Positions 8,539-17,641 of a stretch of 64,000 nucleotides of DNA are shown here, piece after piece. Within the stretch, counting starts at the first letter, position 1. The number at the start of each line of letters is the position of its first letter. This stretch comes from CAVQYV01 sp963718295 [NCBI: uncultured Methylomirabilota bacterium] (GTDB taxonomy: Bacteria > Methylomirabilota > Methylomirabilia > CAVQYV01), in the NCBI GenBank assembly GCA_963718295.1, contig CAVQYV010000004.1, positions 496,001 to 560,000 on the forward strand. The letters are read 5' to 3'. The translations under genes and the position numbers were made by a program. The notes under the pieces are model-generated. The model did not search any database, was not told where the DNA came from, and worked only from the letters and a program-made list of their open reading frames with translations.

Positions 8539-10083
8539 ATGAAGCGTGAAATCATCGTCAATGTTTCCTTGGTCGATACAAGGGTTGCCGTCCTGGAGGA
8601 TGGCCTGCTGATGGAGTATCTCTCGGAAAGCTCCAAAGTCCAGGGCATTGCGGGAAACATCTACAAGGGCCGAGTTCTCAAAATCCTGCCCGGGATGCAG
8701 GCCGCCTTCGTAGACATAGGTCTCAATAAGGATGCCTTCCTCTATGTAAGGGATGTCTACGAGGACCTGGAGGAGTATGAGAGGCTTCTTGCATTGGTAG
8801 ACCCGGAGATATCCCTCACGGAGGAGGAAGAGAAAGCCCCCCTTCGTCTCCCGCCCAAGAGGAGTTCTTCCTCGATCGAGGAGCTGTTGCAGGAAGGGCA
8901 AGAGATCCTGGTGCAGGTGGCCAGGGAGCCTCTTGGGACCAAGGGCGCCCGCATCACCTCCCGCATTACCCTCCCCGGACGCTATTTGGTCTATATGCCT
9001 ATGGATCGTCAGATCGGGGTCTCCCGGAAGATCTCCGACGATGAAGAGCGGATGAGACTCCGTCAGATTATCGAGAGGATCAATCCTGTCGGCGAGGGAC
9101 TCATCGTGAGGACGGTGGGCATCGCGAGGGGAGAAGGTGAATTCCGGGCCGATCTGGATTTCCTGCGCAACCTCTGGCAGCGGATCCGAAATAAGGGAGA
9201 GAAGCTCTCTGCGCCTTCCCTGGCCCATCAAGACCTGGATCTCATTTTTCGGGTCATTCGCGACATCTTCAGCGAGGAGGTATCGCACTTTATCATCGAT
9301 TCGCGTTCCGAATACGAGAGGTGCCTGGAATACGTGGATTCCTTGCAGCCGGAGTTCAAGTCCCGCCTATTCCTTTACACTGAGGAGCAGCCCATTTTCA
9401 AGTCCTTCGGGATCGAAAAGGAAGTGGAAAAGGCCCTCAGGCGGAAGGTCTGGCTGAAATCCGGAGGCTACATTATCATTGAGGAAACCGAGGCCCTGGT
9501 TTCCATCGATGTCAATACCGGAAAATTCGTGGGGAAACAGGATTTCGAGGAGACGGTACTGAAGACCAATCTGGAGGCGAGCCGGGAGGTCTCGCGGCAA
9601 GTCAGGCTGCGGGATCTGGGTGGGATCATCATCATCGACTTCATCGACATGTTGAGGCCAGAGAACCGGGAAAGGGTGGTGGAGGAATTGCGAGACGGCC
9701 TCAGACCGGACCGATCTCCCACCAATGTCCTCTTTCTCAATGAGCTGGGCCTGGTGGAGATGACAAGGAAACGGGTTCGCCCCGCCATGAGCATGCATAT
9801 GGGGATTCCCTGTCCTGTCTGCAATGGTACGGGATGGATGAGATCCATTCAGAACATTGCGGCTCAAATCCTCCGGGAGGTCGAGTGGAAGATGTCCCGG
9901 AATCAAGGAAGCAGGATTACCATCAAGGGACACCCAAGCCTCATCGATTGGCTCAAAGCGGAAGAGGCTGAGCTGATTGCGTCCCTTCAAGTCAATTGTG
10001 GGGGGGAGATCGTCCTTTCCCCCCAGGAATCCATGAACGAGCAGGTATATCGGATTGATGAATTCGGAAAAAAGGAGAGGTGA
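8539..10083 (+). CDS. rng: Ribonuclease G (RNase E/G family)
   Basis: Single-strand endoribonuclease acting in rRNA maturation and mRNA decay. The N-terminus MKREIIVNVSLVDTRVAVLEDG leads into an S1-type domain (GNIYKGRVLKILPGMQAAFVDIGL) that carries a family-typical insertion of acidic and Ser-rich residues (about 85-125). The DNase I-like catalytic domain holds the metal-binding aspartates in SIDVNTG (about 321) and IIIIDFIDM (about 363). The Zn-link CPVCNGTG is at about 424. At 514 residues it is RNase G length and lacks the RNase E C-terminal scaffold. It is preceded by the radical SAM/DUF2344 gene and followed by rplU, a conserved order. Confidence 0.95.
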   Translation: MKREIIVNVSLVDTRVAVLEDGLLMEYLSESSKVQGIAGNIYKGRVLKILPGMQAAFVDIGLNKDAFLYVRDVYEDLEEYERLLALVDPEISLTEEEEKAPLRLPPKRSSSSIEELLQEGQEILVQVAREPLGTKGARITSRITLPGRYLVYMPMDRQIGVSRKISDDEERMRLRQIIERINPVGEGLIVRTVGIARGEGEFRADLDFLRNLWQRIRNKGEKLSAPSLAHQDLDLIFRVIRDIFSEEVSHFIIDSRSEYERCLEYVDSLQPEFKSRLFLYTEEQPIFKSFGIEKEVEKALRRKVWLKSGGYIIIEETEALVSIDVNTGKFVGKQDFEETVLKTNLEASREVSRQVRLRDLGGIIIIDFIDMLRPENRERVVEELRDGLRPDRSPTNVLFLNELGLVEMTRKRVRPAMSMHMGIPCPVCNGTGWMRSIQNIAAQILREVEWKMSRNQGSRITIKGHPSLIDWLKAEEAELIASLQVNCGGEIVLSPQESMNEQVYRIDEFGKKER

Positions 10084-10271
10084 AGATTGACACGGGCGGG
10101 CTCTTATGTTACTTAAAAAGGCCAACCTCAACGCGGCGGGTCTGCAGCGGACGAAACCTGGTGGTGGGTGGAATCTTGGATTTCACGGCTCGGCCGCTGA
10201 GCGGATAGATAGCTCTGAGGGGCGGGACGGTTGGCCGCCTTTAATTTCAATATAGTTTTGGAGGGAAAACG

Positions 10272-10586
10272 GTGTACGCGATTGTCGAATCGGGGGCTAA
10301 GCAATATTATGTGTCTCCTGGTCAACTCCTGGAGGTGGAGAAGCTGGAGGGGAAGACGGGAGAAGAGGTAAGTCTGGACCGGGTGCTCCTGGTCTATGAT
10401 GACAAGGAGGCGAGGGTCGGACATCCCTTGGTGCCGGGGGCGAAGGTCGTATCAGAGATCACTGCGCAACGACGAGCCAAGAAGATCATCGTCTTCAAGT
10501 TTCGCAGGAGAAAGAAGTACCGCCGCAAACAGGGCCATCGCCAATCCCTGACTTGCCTGCGCATCAAAGAGATCGTAGTGGCGTAA
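10272..10586 (+). CDS. rplU: 50S ribosomal protein L21
   Basis: Large-subunit protein that binds 23S rRNA. It begins [18 protein letters not shown] and carries [17 protein letters not shown] near residue 78, the basic L21 signature, then LRIKEI at the end. Length 104, normal. Start codon GTG 10272 with GGAGGG upstream. The 188-base region before it (10084-10271) has no gene and probably holds the promoter/leader of the rplU-rpmA-obgE run. Confidence 0.98.
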   Translation: MYAIVESGAKQYYVSPGQLLEVEKLEGKTGEEVSLDRVLLVYDDKEARVGHPLVPGAKVVSEITAQRRAKKIIVFKFRRRKKYRRKQGHRQSLTCLRIKEIVVA

Positions 10587-10603
10587 AAGGGGAGGGACGA
10601 ACT

Positions 10604-10858
10604 ATGGCACACAAAAAGGGCGTGGGAAGTTCCCGAAACGGCCGGGACAGCCATTCCAAGAGATTGGGCATGAAGGCCTTCTCGGGCCAGATGGTTCCTG
10701 CCGGCAGCATCTTGGTGCGTCAACGGGGGACGAGGATCAAGCCAGGGAAAAATGTCGGCCGGGGAAGGGATGATACCCTATTTGCCAAAGTCCAGGGATG
10801 GGTCATGGTAGAGAGAAGGGGCAGCCTGGGTCGCTTTCTGAGCATCAAGGTGGCGTAA
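10604..10858 (+). CDS. rpmA: 50S ribosomal protein L27
   Basis: Large-subunit protein whose N-terminus reaches the peptidyl transferase centre. [16 protein letters not shown] at the start and [16 protein letters not shown] are diagnostic. Eighty-four residues. Start ATG 10604 is preceded by GGAGGG. No cleavable N-terminal extension of the Firmicutes type is present. Seventeen bases after rplU. Confidence 0.98.
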   Translation: MAHKKGVGSSRNGRDSHSKRLGMKAFSGQMVPAGSILVRQRGTRIKPGKNVGRGRDDTLFAKVQGWVMVERRGSLGRFLSIKVA

Positions 10859-10984
10859 GGACGTATTCCCCAACGCAACCTTCTGCGAATGGAATGCATT
10901 TTCCAATGGCCCTCTCGCTGCGAGCAGGTAAGGCGGGGCGAGAGTTCCGCTCCGCTGAAGCCGAATTACGCGGATCCATAATCG

Positions 10985-12022
10985 ATGTTCATCGATAAAG
11001 TGAGGATTTACGTCAAGGCGGGGGATGGAGGAAACGGATGCCTGAGTTTTCGCCGGGAAAAGGGAATACCCCGGGGGGGACCTAACGGAGGAGATGGAGG
11101 CAAGGGAGGATCGATCTATGTGGAGGCGAATGCTTCCTACCGAACCCTGATTGACCAGAGATACCAGCAACATTATGGAGCAGAGAGGGGTGTCCACGGA
11201 AAGGGAAAACTGATGAAGGGAAAGGACGGACAGGATCTCTTCATTAAGGTACCTTGCGGCACCTTGGTCATCGATCTGGCAAGCGGAGAGACCCTGGCGG
11301 ATCTTACCCGAGAGCAAGAGCGGGTTCTGGTAGCCAAAGGGGGACGAGGTGGCCGGGGAAATGCCCACTTCGCCACCGCCTCTCGGCAAGCCCCTCGGAT
11401 TGCGGAACCTGGAGAAGAGGGCCAGACCCGGATGATCCTCCTGGAATTGAAGGTGATTGCCGACGTTGGGCTCGTAGGATTACCTAACGCAGGCAAGTCC
11501 ACCCTGCTGGCGGCTATGACTCCTGCTCATCCCAAGATCGGCTCCTACCCTTTCACAACCCTGACCCCCAATTTGGGCACCCTGCCTGCATGCGGCTCTC
11601 GCCAGGTTGTGGTGGCTGACATTCCTGGACTCATTGAGGGCGCTGCCGCGGGCGCCGGCCTGGGAAACCAGTTCCTTCGCCACGTTGAGCGCACCCGGCT
11701 TCTGTTGCACGTGATCGATGTATGCAAAGAAGCTTCCCATGATCCAATTGGCGCATATCTGATTCTGGAGCGAGAACTTTCTTCCTATGATTCGCGGTTG
11801 ATCGAGCGGCCCAAGGCGATTGCCGGCAATAAGATCGATCTTCCCTGCGATGCAGCCTCGCTTAAGCGGTTCGAGGAATTCTGTCGGACGAAGCAGATCC
11901 CTCTCTTCTTCATATCCGCCCTGACTCGCGAGGGCGTCGAAGCCCTAATTTCTTTTTTGATCTTGAGCCCGGAAGTCCAGGGCGCAGAACGGCTGATCCA
12001 TGCGGAATGTAAGACAGCCTGA
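10985..12022 (+). CDS. obgE: Obg-family GTPase
   Basis: GTPase involved in 50S subunit assembly and the stringent response. Residues 1-158 form the glycine-rich Obg fold (GDGGNG, GGPNGGDGGKGG, KGGRGGRGN). The G domain follows with G1 GLPNAGKST (165-173), switch region YPFTTLTPNLG, G3 ADIPGLIEGA (211-220), G4 NKID and G5 SALT. At 345 residues it ends soon after the G domain, without the long C-terminal extension of some homologues. It overlaps proB by 23 bp. Confidence 0.97.
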   Translation: MFIDKVRIYVKAGDGGNGCLSFRREKGIPRGGPNGGDGGKGGSIYVEANASYRTLIDQRYQQHYGAERGVHGKGKLMKGKDGQDLFIKVPCGTLVIDLASGETLADLTREQERVLVAKGGRGGRGNAHFATASRQAPRIAEPGEEGQTRMILLELKVIADVGLVGLPNAGKSTLLAAMTPAHPKIGSYPFTTLTPNLGTLPACGSRQVVVADIPGLIEGAAAGAGLGNQFLRHVERTRLLLHVIDVCKEASHDPIGAYLILERELSSYDSRLIERPKAIAGNKIDLPCDAASLKRFEEFCRTKQIPLFFISALTREGVEALISFLILSPEVQGAERLIHAECKTA

Positions 12023-13166
12023 AGAGATCCGTCCTCGCCTGGAGATCACCCAGTCTGTCAGGAGATTGGTCGTCAAGGTGGGCTCCAGCGTGCTGGCGTC
12101 CAAAGGACGCCGCCTCGATCCTTGCCGGATTCATCATCTGGTCTTCGAGCTCTCCGGCCTCCGGGAAGAAGGCCGCGAGGTGATCTTGGTCTCCTCAGGT
12201 GCGATCCTGGCGGGACTGAACCAGTTGAAATGGGAAAAGAGGCCCAAGGATATCCCTCTCAAACAAGCGGCGGCGGCCATCGGGCAGAGCCGGTTGATGT
12301 GGGCTTATCAGGAGGCTTTTCAGTTTCAGGGACAGATGGTCGCCCAGGTCCTTCTCACGCAGGATGATGTGCGGGATCGGTCCCGATACCTCAATGCTCG
12401 CAACACCCTTCTAACCCTGCTGCATCTTCAGGTAATCCCCATCATCAACGAGAACGATACGGTCGCGACGGAGGAAATCCGATTTGGGGATAACGACCAG
12501 CTCTCGGCCTTAGTGGCAAATCTCGTGGATGCCAACCTCCTTGTAATCCTGACAGACACCGATGGTCTCTTTACGGCCGATCCCCGGAGGAACCGGGGGG
12601 CGCGCCTGATCAGTGAAGTCCCGAGGATCACCCCTCAAATCGACCTTTGGGCAGGAGAATCCAGTAGTGGGATGGGTGTAGGTGGGATGAGCTCCAAGAT
12701 ATTGGCAGCCAAGATGGCAGTGGCTTCCGGAATTCCCACCATCGTGGCCAATGGGAAGACGGAGGGGATATTGGGGCAGATCATGGAGGGAAAGGCAACA
12801 GGCACTCTCTTCCTTCCCGAACTGGACCGGATGAGGGGGAGGAAGCGGTGGTTGGCCTTCGCCACCCAACCCCAAGGCGTGATCACGGTGGACGAAGGTG
12901 CCAAGTCCGCTCTGATCCAGAAAGGGAAAAGCCTGCTTCCTTCAGGGGTGATCGAGGTCAGGGGGGATTTCCGGCCTGGTGATGTGGTCTCCCTCCTGGA
13001 CAAGGGGAAGCTGGAATTCGCCAAGGGCCTGGTGAATTACGCGGCCGAGGAGGTCAACGAGATTAGAGGCTGCCGCAGCACTCAGATCCAGAAGATCCTG
13101 GGATATAAACACTCGGACGAGGTCATCCACCGCGATAACCTGGTCTTGCTGGAGAAGTCCCTTTGA
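12000..13166 (+). CDS. proB: Glutamate 5-kinase
   Basis: First step of proline synthesis, phosphorylating glutamate. It has an amino-acid kinase domain with VVKVGSSVL near residue 24, SSGAILAG, the IPIINENDTV motif, FGDNDQLSALVA and LTDTDGLFTADP, followed by a C-terminal PUA domain from about residue 285. The 388-residue length fits the PUA-containing class. The gene starts inside the end of obgE and ends by overlapping the TTG start of proA, so all three are probably translationally coupled. Confidence 0.96.
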   Translation: MRNVRQPEEIRPRLEITQSVRRLVVKVGSSVLASKGRRLDPCRIHHLVFELSGLREEGREVILVSSGAILAGLNQLKWEKRPKDIPLKQAAAAIGQSRLMWAYQEAFQFQGQMVAQVLLTQDDVRDRSRYLNARNTLLTLLHLQVIPIINENDTVATEEIRFGDNDQLSALVANLVDANLLVILTDTDGLFTADPRRNRGARLISEVPRITPQIDLWAGESSSGMGVGGMSSKILAAKMAVASGIPTIVANGKTEGILGQIMEGKATGTLFLPELDRMRGRKRWLAFATQPQGVITVDEGAKSALIQKGKSLLPSGVIEVRGDFRPGDVVSLLDKGKLEFAKGLVNYAAEEVNEIRGCRSTQIQKILGYKHSDEVIHRDNLVLLEKSL

Positions 13167-14419
13167 CTGCGACACAGAAGATTCGAAAGCAGGCAGAAGA
13201 GGCCAAAGAGGCTTCGAGGATACTGGCAAGATCCGCCTCCCTTCAAAAAGACGAAGCCTTGAGACAAATGGCGAAGGCCTTGGTCCGGGAAGAGGAGTCC
13301 ATCATGACGGCGAATTGCGAGGATCGGAAGGCGGCCCAGGATGCTGGAAAAACCGCTGCTTTCCTGGATCGATTGACCCTGAATCCCCAGCGGATCCGGG
13401 CGATGGCCAGGGCGCTGGAGGAGATTGCCGATCTGCCCGATCCAGTGGGTGAAGTGACGGAGATGAGGGTGCGACCCAATGGCCTGAGGGTTGGCCGGAT
13501 GCGAGTGCCCTTGGGGGTGGTGGGGGTGATCTATGAATCCCGCCCCTCGGTGAGTGCTGATGCAGCCGGCCTGTGCCTGAAATCGGGCAATGCAGTCATT
13601 CTCAGGGGAGGGAAGGAATCGCTGGCCTCGAATAGGTCGATTACCAGCATCCTGAGCAGGGAAGCCCAGAGGGAGGGTTTGCCGGACAAATCCATCACTC
13701 TGATCGATGATCCCGACCGCGCGATCCTTCTGGAGCTTCTACGGCTCTTTGGGCTCATCGATATCCTCATCCCCCGCGGCGGACCCGATCTGATCCGCTT
13801 CGTGGCAGAGAACTCCCAGATTCCGGTGATCCGGCATGAAAAAGGGATCTGCCACCTCTTTGTGGATGAGAGCGCAGATCCGCCCATGGCCGAGGAGGTC
13901 GCCTTCAATGCCAAGGTACAAAGACCTGGGGTCTGCAATGCCATGGAGACCCTCCTCGTCCACGAGAGGATTGCCCCCATCTTCCTCCCCCGAGTAGCCA
14001 GGAGGCTGGAACAGGCCGGGGTGGAATTGCGGGGTTGTCCCAGGTCGAGGGCCATCTATTCCTCTCTGAGAGAGGCGTCCGATGAGGACTGGGATACGGA
14101 ATATCTCGACCTCATTCTGTCGATTCGAGTCGTCTCGGATTTGGAGGAGGCGATGGGCCATATCGCCCTCCACGGCTCAGGGTTGGCGGAGGCGATTGTG
14201 ACCGAGAACTACTCCCATGCCTTGAGATTTGTGCAAGAGGTGGACTCCTCGTGCGTCTTCGTAAATGCCTCCACCCGATTCGCGGACGGAGGGGAATTTG
14301 GTATGGGGGCCGAGATCGGCATCAGTACCCAAAAATTGCATGCCCGTGGACCCATGGGGCTGCGCGAGTTGACCTGCACCAAATTTATCGTCCTGGGGCA
14401 GGGACAGGTCAGGAAGTGA
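13163..14419 (+). CDS. proA: Gamma-glutamyl phosphate reductase
   Basis: Second step of proline synthesis, an NADPH-dependent reductase of the aldehyde dehydrogenase fold. The catalytic Cys lies in VQRPGVCNAMETLLV, near residue 255. Other landmarks are PLGVVGVIYESRPSV, LCLKSGNAVILRGGKE and the C-terminal STRFADGGEFGMGAEIGIST. The start codon is TTG at 13163 overlapping the proB stop, with GGAG eight bases upstream. 418 residues, normal. The 196 bases that follow (14420-14615) hold no gene. Confidence 0.97.
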   Translation: MTATQKIRKQAEEAKEASRILARSASLQKDEALRQMAKALVREEESIMTANCEDRKAAQDAGKTAAFLDRLTLNPQRIRAMARALEEIADLPDPVGEVTEMRVRPNGLRVGRMRVPLGVVGVIYESRPSVSADAAGLCLKSGNAVILRGGKESLASNRSITSILSREAQREGLPDKSITLIDDPDRAILLELLRLFGLIDILIPRGGPDLIRFVAENSQIPVIRHEKGICHLFVDESADPPMAEEVAFNAKVQRPGVCNAMETLLVHERIAPIFLPRVARRLEQAGVELRGCPRSRAIYSSLREASDEDWDTEYLDLILSIRVVSDLEEAMGHIALHGSGLAEAIVTENYSHALRFVQEVDSSCVFVNASTRFADGGEFGMGAEIGISTQKLHARGPMGLRELTCTKFIVLGQGQVRK

Positions 14420-14615
14420 AGCTGCCCGGCGGCAGGGCAAACCTTCCCGGGAAAGAAATGGGTGTCCCATTGGTATTGATGCTGTGCCTCTTGACCCTGC
14501 CTAACAGGCACATCTTAGGGGGCACGATCAAATCAGGCAGAATAGCACGCCGCGCTGGCTGTACCCCGGATTCCTTTTGGAGTCAGGGGCATCCATAGGA
14601 GAATAAGGAGATTTC

Positions 14616-15359
14616 ATGCGCGTCGGAATCATGGGAGGTACCTTCGATCCCATCCACCTGGGTCACCTTCGGGCGGCGGAGGAGATTTACTGGGCTTTTG
14701 GCCTGGACAAGATCATCTTTATACCCTCCTCCCGCCCCCCCCATAAGGATGAGAACAGGATGGCATCCGCCCTTCATCGCTATGAAATGGTCTCCTTGGC
14801 CACGGTTTTCACCCCCTACTTCTCGGTTTCTTCCATCGAGATCGATCGTCCGGGCCGATCCTATTCCGTAGAGACGGTACAGGAATTGCTCCGAGTCTAC
14901 GGGAAGGATACGGTGCTCTATTTCGTTGCCGGGGTGGATGCCTTCCTGGAGATCTCAACCTGGAAGAATGCCAAGGAGCTTCTGGCCCTGGTCCAGTTTA
15001 TCGTCACTGCCCGGCCCGGTTGGCGTCTGGACGACGTGGAGAGGTCCCTGAAGCCGAAGCAATTGGAGAAGCTTGGTAATCCACGCTTTCGTTACCTCAA
15101 GATCTCGGAAATCGGTTCTGAGGTGGGAATCAAGACCCCACAGAGGGGGTTGGTGCTATTGGTTGAGGTCGTCTCCCTGGACATTTCCTCCAGCGAGATC
15201 CGCGGGCTGGCCGAAGCAGGCCGGAGCGTGCGTTTCCTGGTTCCCGATACGGTGGCCGCTTACGTGGCCAAGAACCGGCTCTATCGAGAGAGTTCAGGCA
15301 ACGATCGGGAGTCCATAAGGGATTCCTCAGGGGAGGGGATCCTCAATTCTCTGAGATGA
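14616..15359 (+). CDS. nadD: Nicotinate-nucleotide adenylyltransferase
   Basis: Converts nicotinate mononucleotide to deamido-NAD. GGTFDPIHLGHL at residues 7-18 is the nucleotidyltransferase HxGH-type motif, PSSRPPHK follows, and the C-terminal ISSSEIRG motif with FLVPDTVAAYV completes the family signature. The final 25 residues (SSGNDRESIRDSSGEG) are a non-conserved tail. Ribosome site AAGGAG is five bases from the ATG. It sits 15 bases before rsfS, a very common pairing. Confidence 0.96.
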   Translation: MRVGIMGGTFDPIHLGHLRAAEEIYWAFGLDKIIFIPSSRPPHKDENRMASALHRYEMVSLATVFTPYFSVSSIEIDRPGRSYSVETVQELLRVYGKDTVLYFVAGVDAFLEISTWKNAKELLALVQFIVTARPGWRLDDVERSLKPKQLEKLGNPRFRYLKISEIGSEVGIKTPQRGLVLLVEVVSLDISSSEIRGLAEAGRSVRFLVPDTVAAYVAKNRLYRESSGNDRESIRDSSGEGILNSLR

Positions 15360-15374
15360 AAAAAACGGAGGGAA

Positions 15375-15746
15375 GTGGCCTTTAGCGAGCCCATCGAAAT
15401 TGACGAGTTGTTGAAGACCGCCATATCCGCCGCCTTGGAGATCAAGCCCGATAGCCTGCTGGTGTTGGATCTACGGGGGATCTGTTCTTACACCGATCGG
15501 TTTCTCATCTGCAGCGCCTCCTCCGAACGCCAGGTATGGGCGATTTCCGACCGGATAGAGGAACGGATGGCCACAAAAAGGATTCGGCCCCATCATCGAG
15601 AGGGCTACGACAAGGCAAAATGGATCCTGCTGGATTATGGGGACCTGATCATCCATATCTTCGACGAGGAGACCAGGGACTATTATCAGCTGGAGAGGCT
15701 CTGGAGGGATGCTCCCCTCACCAGAATTCTCCCTCCCGGGACCTGA
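15375..15746 (+). CDS. rsfS: Ribosome silencing factor RsfS (YbeB/Iojap)
   Basis: Binds L14 on the large subunit and blocks 30S joining when nutrients are short. Diagnostic segments are DLRGICSYTDRFLICSASSERQVWAISDRIEE and WILLDYGDLIIHIFDEETRDYYQLERLW. 123 residues. Start GTG 15375 with GGAGGGAA just upstream. Directly downstream of nadD. The 73 bases after it contain a short palindrome (15781-15795) with a T-rich end that may be a weak terminator. Confidence 0.96.
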   Translation: MAFSEPIEIDELLKTAISAALEIKPDSLLVLDLRGICSYTDRFLICSASSERQVWAISDRIEERMATKRIRPHHREGYDKAKWILLDYGDLIIHIFDEETRDYYQLERLWRDAPLTRILPPGT

Positions 15747-15819
15747 TATCCTCCGATTGGGATAACAGCTGGTAGACTAAGAGGGAATTTCCCTCACCAT
15801 TTTGTGGAGGTTAGCGACC

Positions 15820-16176
15820 ATGAATTCCGCTCAGCTTGAGAAATTTCGCAACAGGCTACTGGAGAAGAGGAGAGAAGTCTTGAGGGGGGTGCAGAGCAGC
15901 AGCACTTCCAGTAAGGAGACCGGCAGCGACGGGATTCAAGACATCGCCGACCAGGCCTCTTCTGCCTATACCAAGGAATTCCTTCTCTCCGTGGGCGATG
16001 AGGAGAGAAGGGTGCTGAAACAGGTCGAGATTGCCTTGCAGAAGATCAAAGAGAAGAACTATGGCATATGTGAGGGCTGCAAAAAGACGATCTCGGTGAA
16101 GCGCTTGGATGCCCTTCCCTTCGCCCAGCTTTGCATCCAATGCAAAGAGAAAGAGGAGGGAGCGAAGACTCGATGA
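15820..16176 (+). CDS. DksA/TraR-family zinc finger regulator
   Basis: Probable RNA-polymerase-binding regulator of the DksA/TraR superfamily. An N-terminal coiled-coil hairpin (residues about 5-80, EKFRNRLLEKRREVL and DEERRVLKQVEIALQKI) carries DIADQASSAYTKEF in the region that holds the tip acidic residues. Cys84, Cys87, Cys105 and Cys108 form a four-Cys zinc finger (YGICEGCKK, LCIQCK). At 118 residues it is shorter than E. coli DksA and like the small DksA/YocK-type proteins. ATG 15820 is chosen because GGAGG lies nine bases upstream; a TTG at 15802 is less likely. Confidence 0.9.
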   Translation: MNSAQLEKFRNRLLEKRREVLRGVQSSSTSSKETGSDGIQDIADQASSAYTKEFLLSVGDEERRVLKQVEIALQKIKEKNYGICEGCKKTISVKRLDALPFAQLCIQCKEKEEGAKTR

Positions 16177-16543
16177 GGGGTTGAGCGTGCTTGCGGCCTC
16201 CGTCCCTCTTCGGTGATCCTTATTGTCTTCTTTATCACCCTCTTCGCCAACGGTCATGGCCTTTTTTGGCTATCGATCCCTGCTCTTTTGAGCGGCACTG
16301 AGCGCCCTCCAAGATCCTGGCCCGCCTACCTCTCTGGGGTGGGAAAGCCCCTCCGACCATCGGGATTCCACCCCGGCATTAGGAGTCCCCAACCTTTCCG
16401 AGCCCTATCGGGTTCCCAGGACGATCCCCCCATCGATTCTCCCAATCCGTGTAGGTTCGGAAAGGGCAGGGAATGAGGGCTGACCCGCAGACTCATGGAT
16501 AGCAGTGCATCCCGGGTTTGGAGTGGGGCTGGGAGGATCTGAA
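16177..16543 (+). other. Intergenic stretch without recognisable gene
   Basis: 367 bases between the DksA-type gene and comF. I see no convincing coding signal on either strand, no strong terminator and no promoter with good hexamers. Its end contains the GGAGG that serves the comF TTG start. Confidence 0.5.
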
Positions 16544-17338
16544 TTGACAAATGCCGTAAGAAGACCATCAGGCCTAAAGGGATTACGCCCGGGGGAGGAG
16601 GGCGGCAGCTGGCTCGATGCATTGTCTTCTTTGTTCTTTCCCTCTCCCTGCCGGATCTGCCAGGGACCATTAACCTTCCATCGCTCCCTCATCTGTGAGT
16701 CCTGCTGGGAAGCAATCCGCCTGATCGAGTTCCCTATTTGCCCTTGCTGTGGCACCCCTTTTTCCTGGGAGGAAAGCCAGACTTCGGCGGTCCAATTTCT
16801 TTGTGGGACCTGCCGCCTCCAAGAGCCTCCCTTTGAACAGGCTCGGTCGGTAGCCTATTACGAGGGGACGATGAGGGAGGCAATCCACCTCTTCAAATAC
16901 GGGAAAAGGCAGGATATGGGAAGACATCTGGGCCGCCTCATGGTAAGCTGCTTCCCCCCAGAATGGGATCTTTCCGGCATCGACCTCGTCCTCCCCATTC
17001 CTCTTCACCTTCGCCGTCGGTGGGAGAGGGGATTCAATCAATCCCTGATCCTGGCCACGGCGCTTACGGACTCCCTGTGCCTCAAGTTGGAAGCCCGCCT
17101 ATTGCTTCGTTCTCGTCCCACCCTCCCCCAGAGCGATCTTTCCCTTTCCGAGAAGTTCAGTAACCTGAAGGGTGCCTTTTCCGTGCGGAGGCCGGATAAG
17201 ATCGAAGGGCAGGGCATCCTCCTGGTGGATGACGTCTACACCTCAGGGGCTACGGCCCAGGAGGCAAGCAAGACCCTGCTGAAGGCGGGGGCGGAGAGGG
17301 TGTTCGTTTATACCCTGGCGCGATCGGTGCTGCACTGA
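16544..17338 (+). CDS. ComF-family phosphoribosyltransferase-like protein
   Basis: Related to ComF of the competence DNA-uptake apparatus; in non-competent bacteria its role is unclear. A zinc-binding N-terminus carries Cys pairs (CRIC, CESC, CPCC) and a later CGTC, followed by VAYYEGTMREAIHLFKYGKRQDMGRHLG, LPIPLHLRRRWERGFNQSLILA and the type I PRPP-binding loop LLVDDVYTSGAT. I choose the TTG at 16544 (GGAGG seven bases upstream) over the GTG at 16505, which has no ribosome site; the protein is then 264 residues. Last gene of the plus-strand block, followed by a copy of the 157-bp repeat. Confidence 0.88.
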   Translation: MTNAVRRPSGLKGLRPGEEGGSWLDALSSLFFPSPCRICQGPLTFHRSLICESCWEAIRLIEFPICPCCGTPFSWEESQTSAVQFLCGTCRLQEPPFEQARSVAYYEGTMREAIHLFKYGKRQDMGRHLGRLMVSCFPPEWDLSGIDLVLPIPLHLRRRWERGFNQSLILATALTDSLCLKLEARLLLRSRPTLPQSDLSLSEKFSNLKGAFSVRRPDKIEGQGILLVDDVYTSGATAQEASKTLLKAGAERVFVYTLARSVLH

Positions 17339-17380
17339 GGGATACGAAAGGTGGGAGGATCTTCGGGGTGCTCCAGCCAT

Positions 17381-17535
17381 CTCCTTCGCTCCCACGGGCA
17401 TTCGCTCCTTCGATCTCGGCAGCCCGAGAACTCGCCCTCCTCAGAAGCCTATTGGAGGGCTCAGACAACTCGGCCTGACTGCCCCGAGCTCTCCTCGGCT
17501 CATAACCGCCCAAGGTCGCTCAGGAGCCGACCGGA
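17381..17535 (-). repeat. 157-bp structured repeat, copy A
   Basis: Matches copies at 18554-18710 and 47345-47502 in inverted orientation, roughly 85-90 percent by eye. Contains several small hairpins, including CTCGG-GCTG-CCGAG and CGG/CCG in place of CGCT/AGCG seen in the other copies. It lies 42 bases after comF and 106 bases beyond the end of the opposite-strand gene at 17642. Confidence 0.85.
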
Positions 17536-17641
17536 GCGCCGAGAGAAGGACCGCCGTGATGGGGGCGTCACAGGGACACCAATTAGAGCCGCTGCGGGCC
17601 AACGGCCGCTGTGTTTGGCAACCTGATACGGAAGAGTTCTC

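Noticed and set aside
10084-10271. L21 leader RNA
   Set aside because: The region before rplU is long enough for an autoregulatory leader, but I could not match it to a known L21 leader consensus by eye.
14420-14615. tRNA or small RNA gene between proA and nadD
   Set aside because: A few inverted repeats are present, but no cloverleaf, no T-loop GGTTCGA and no terminator.
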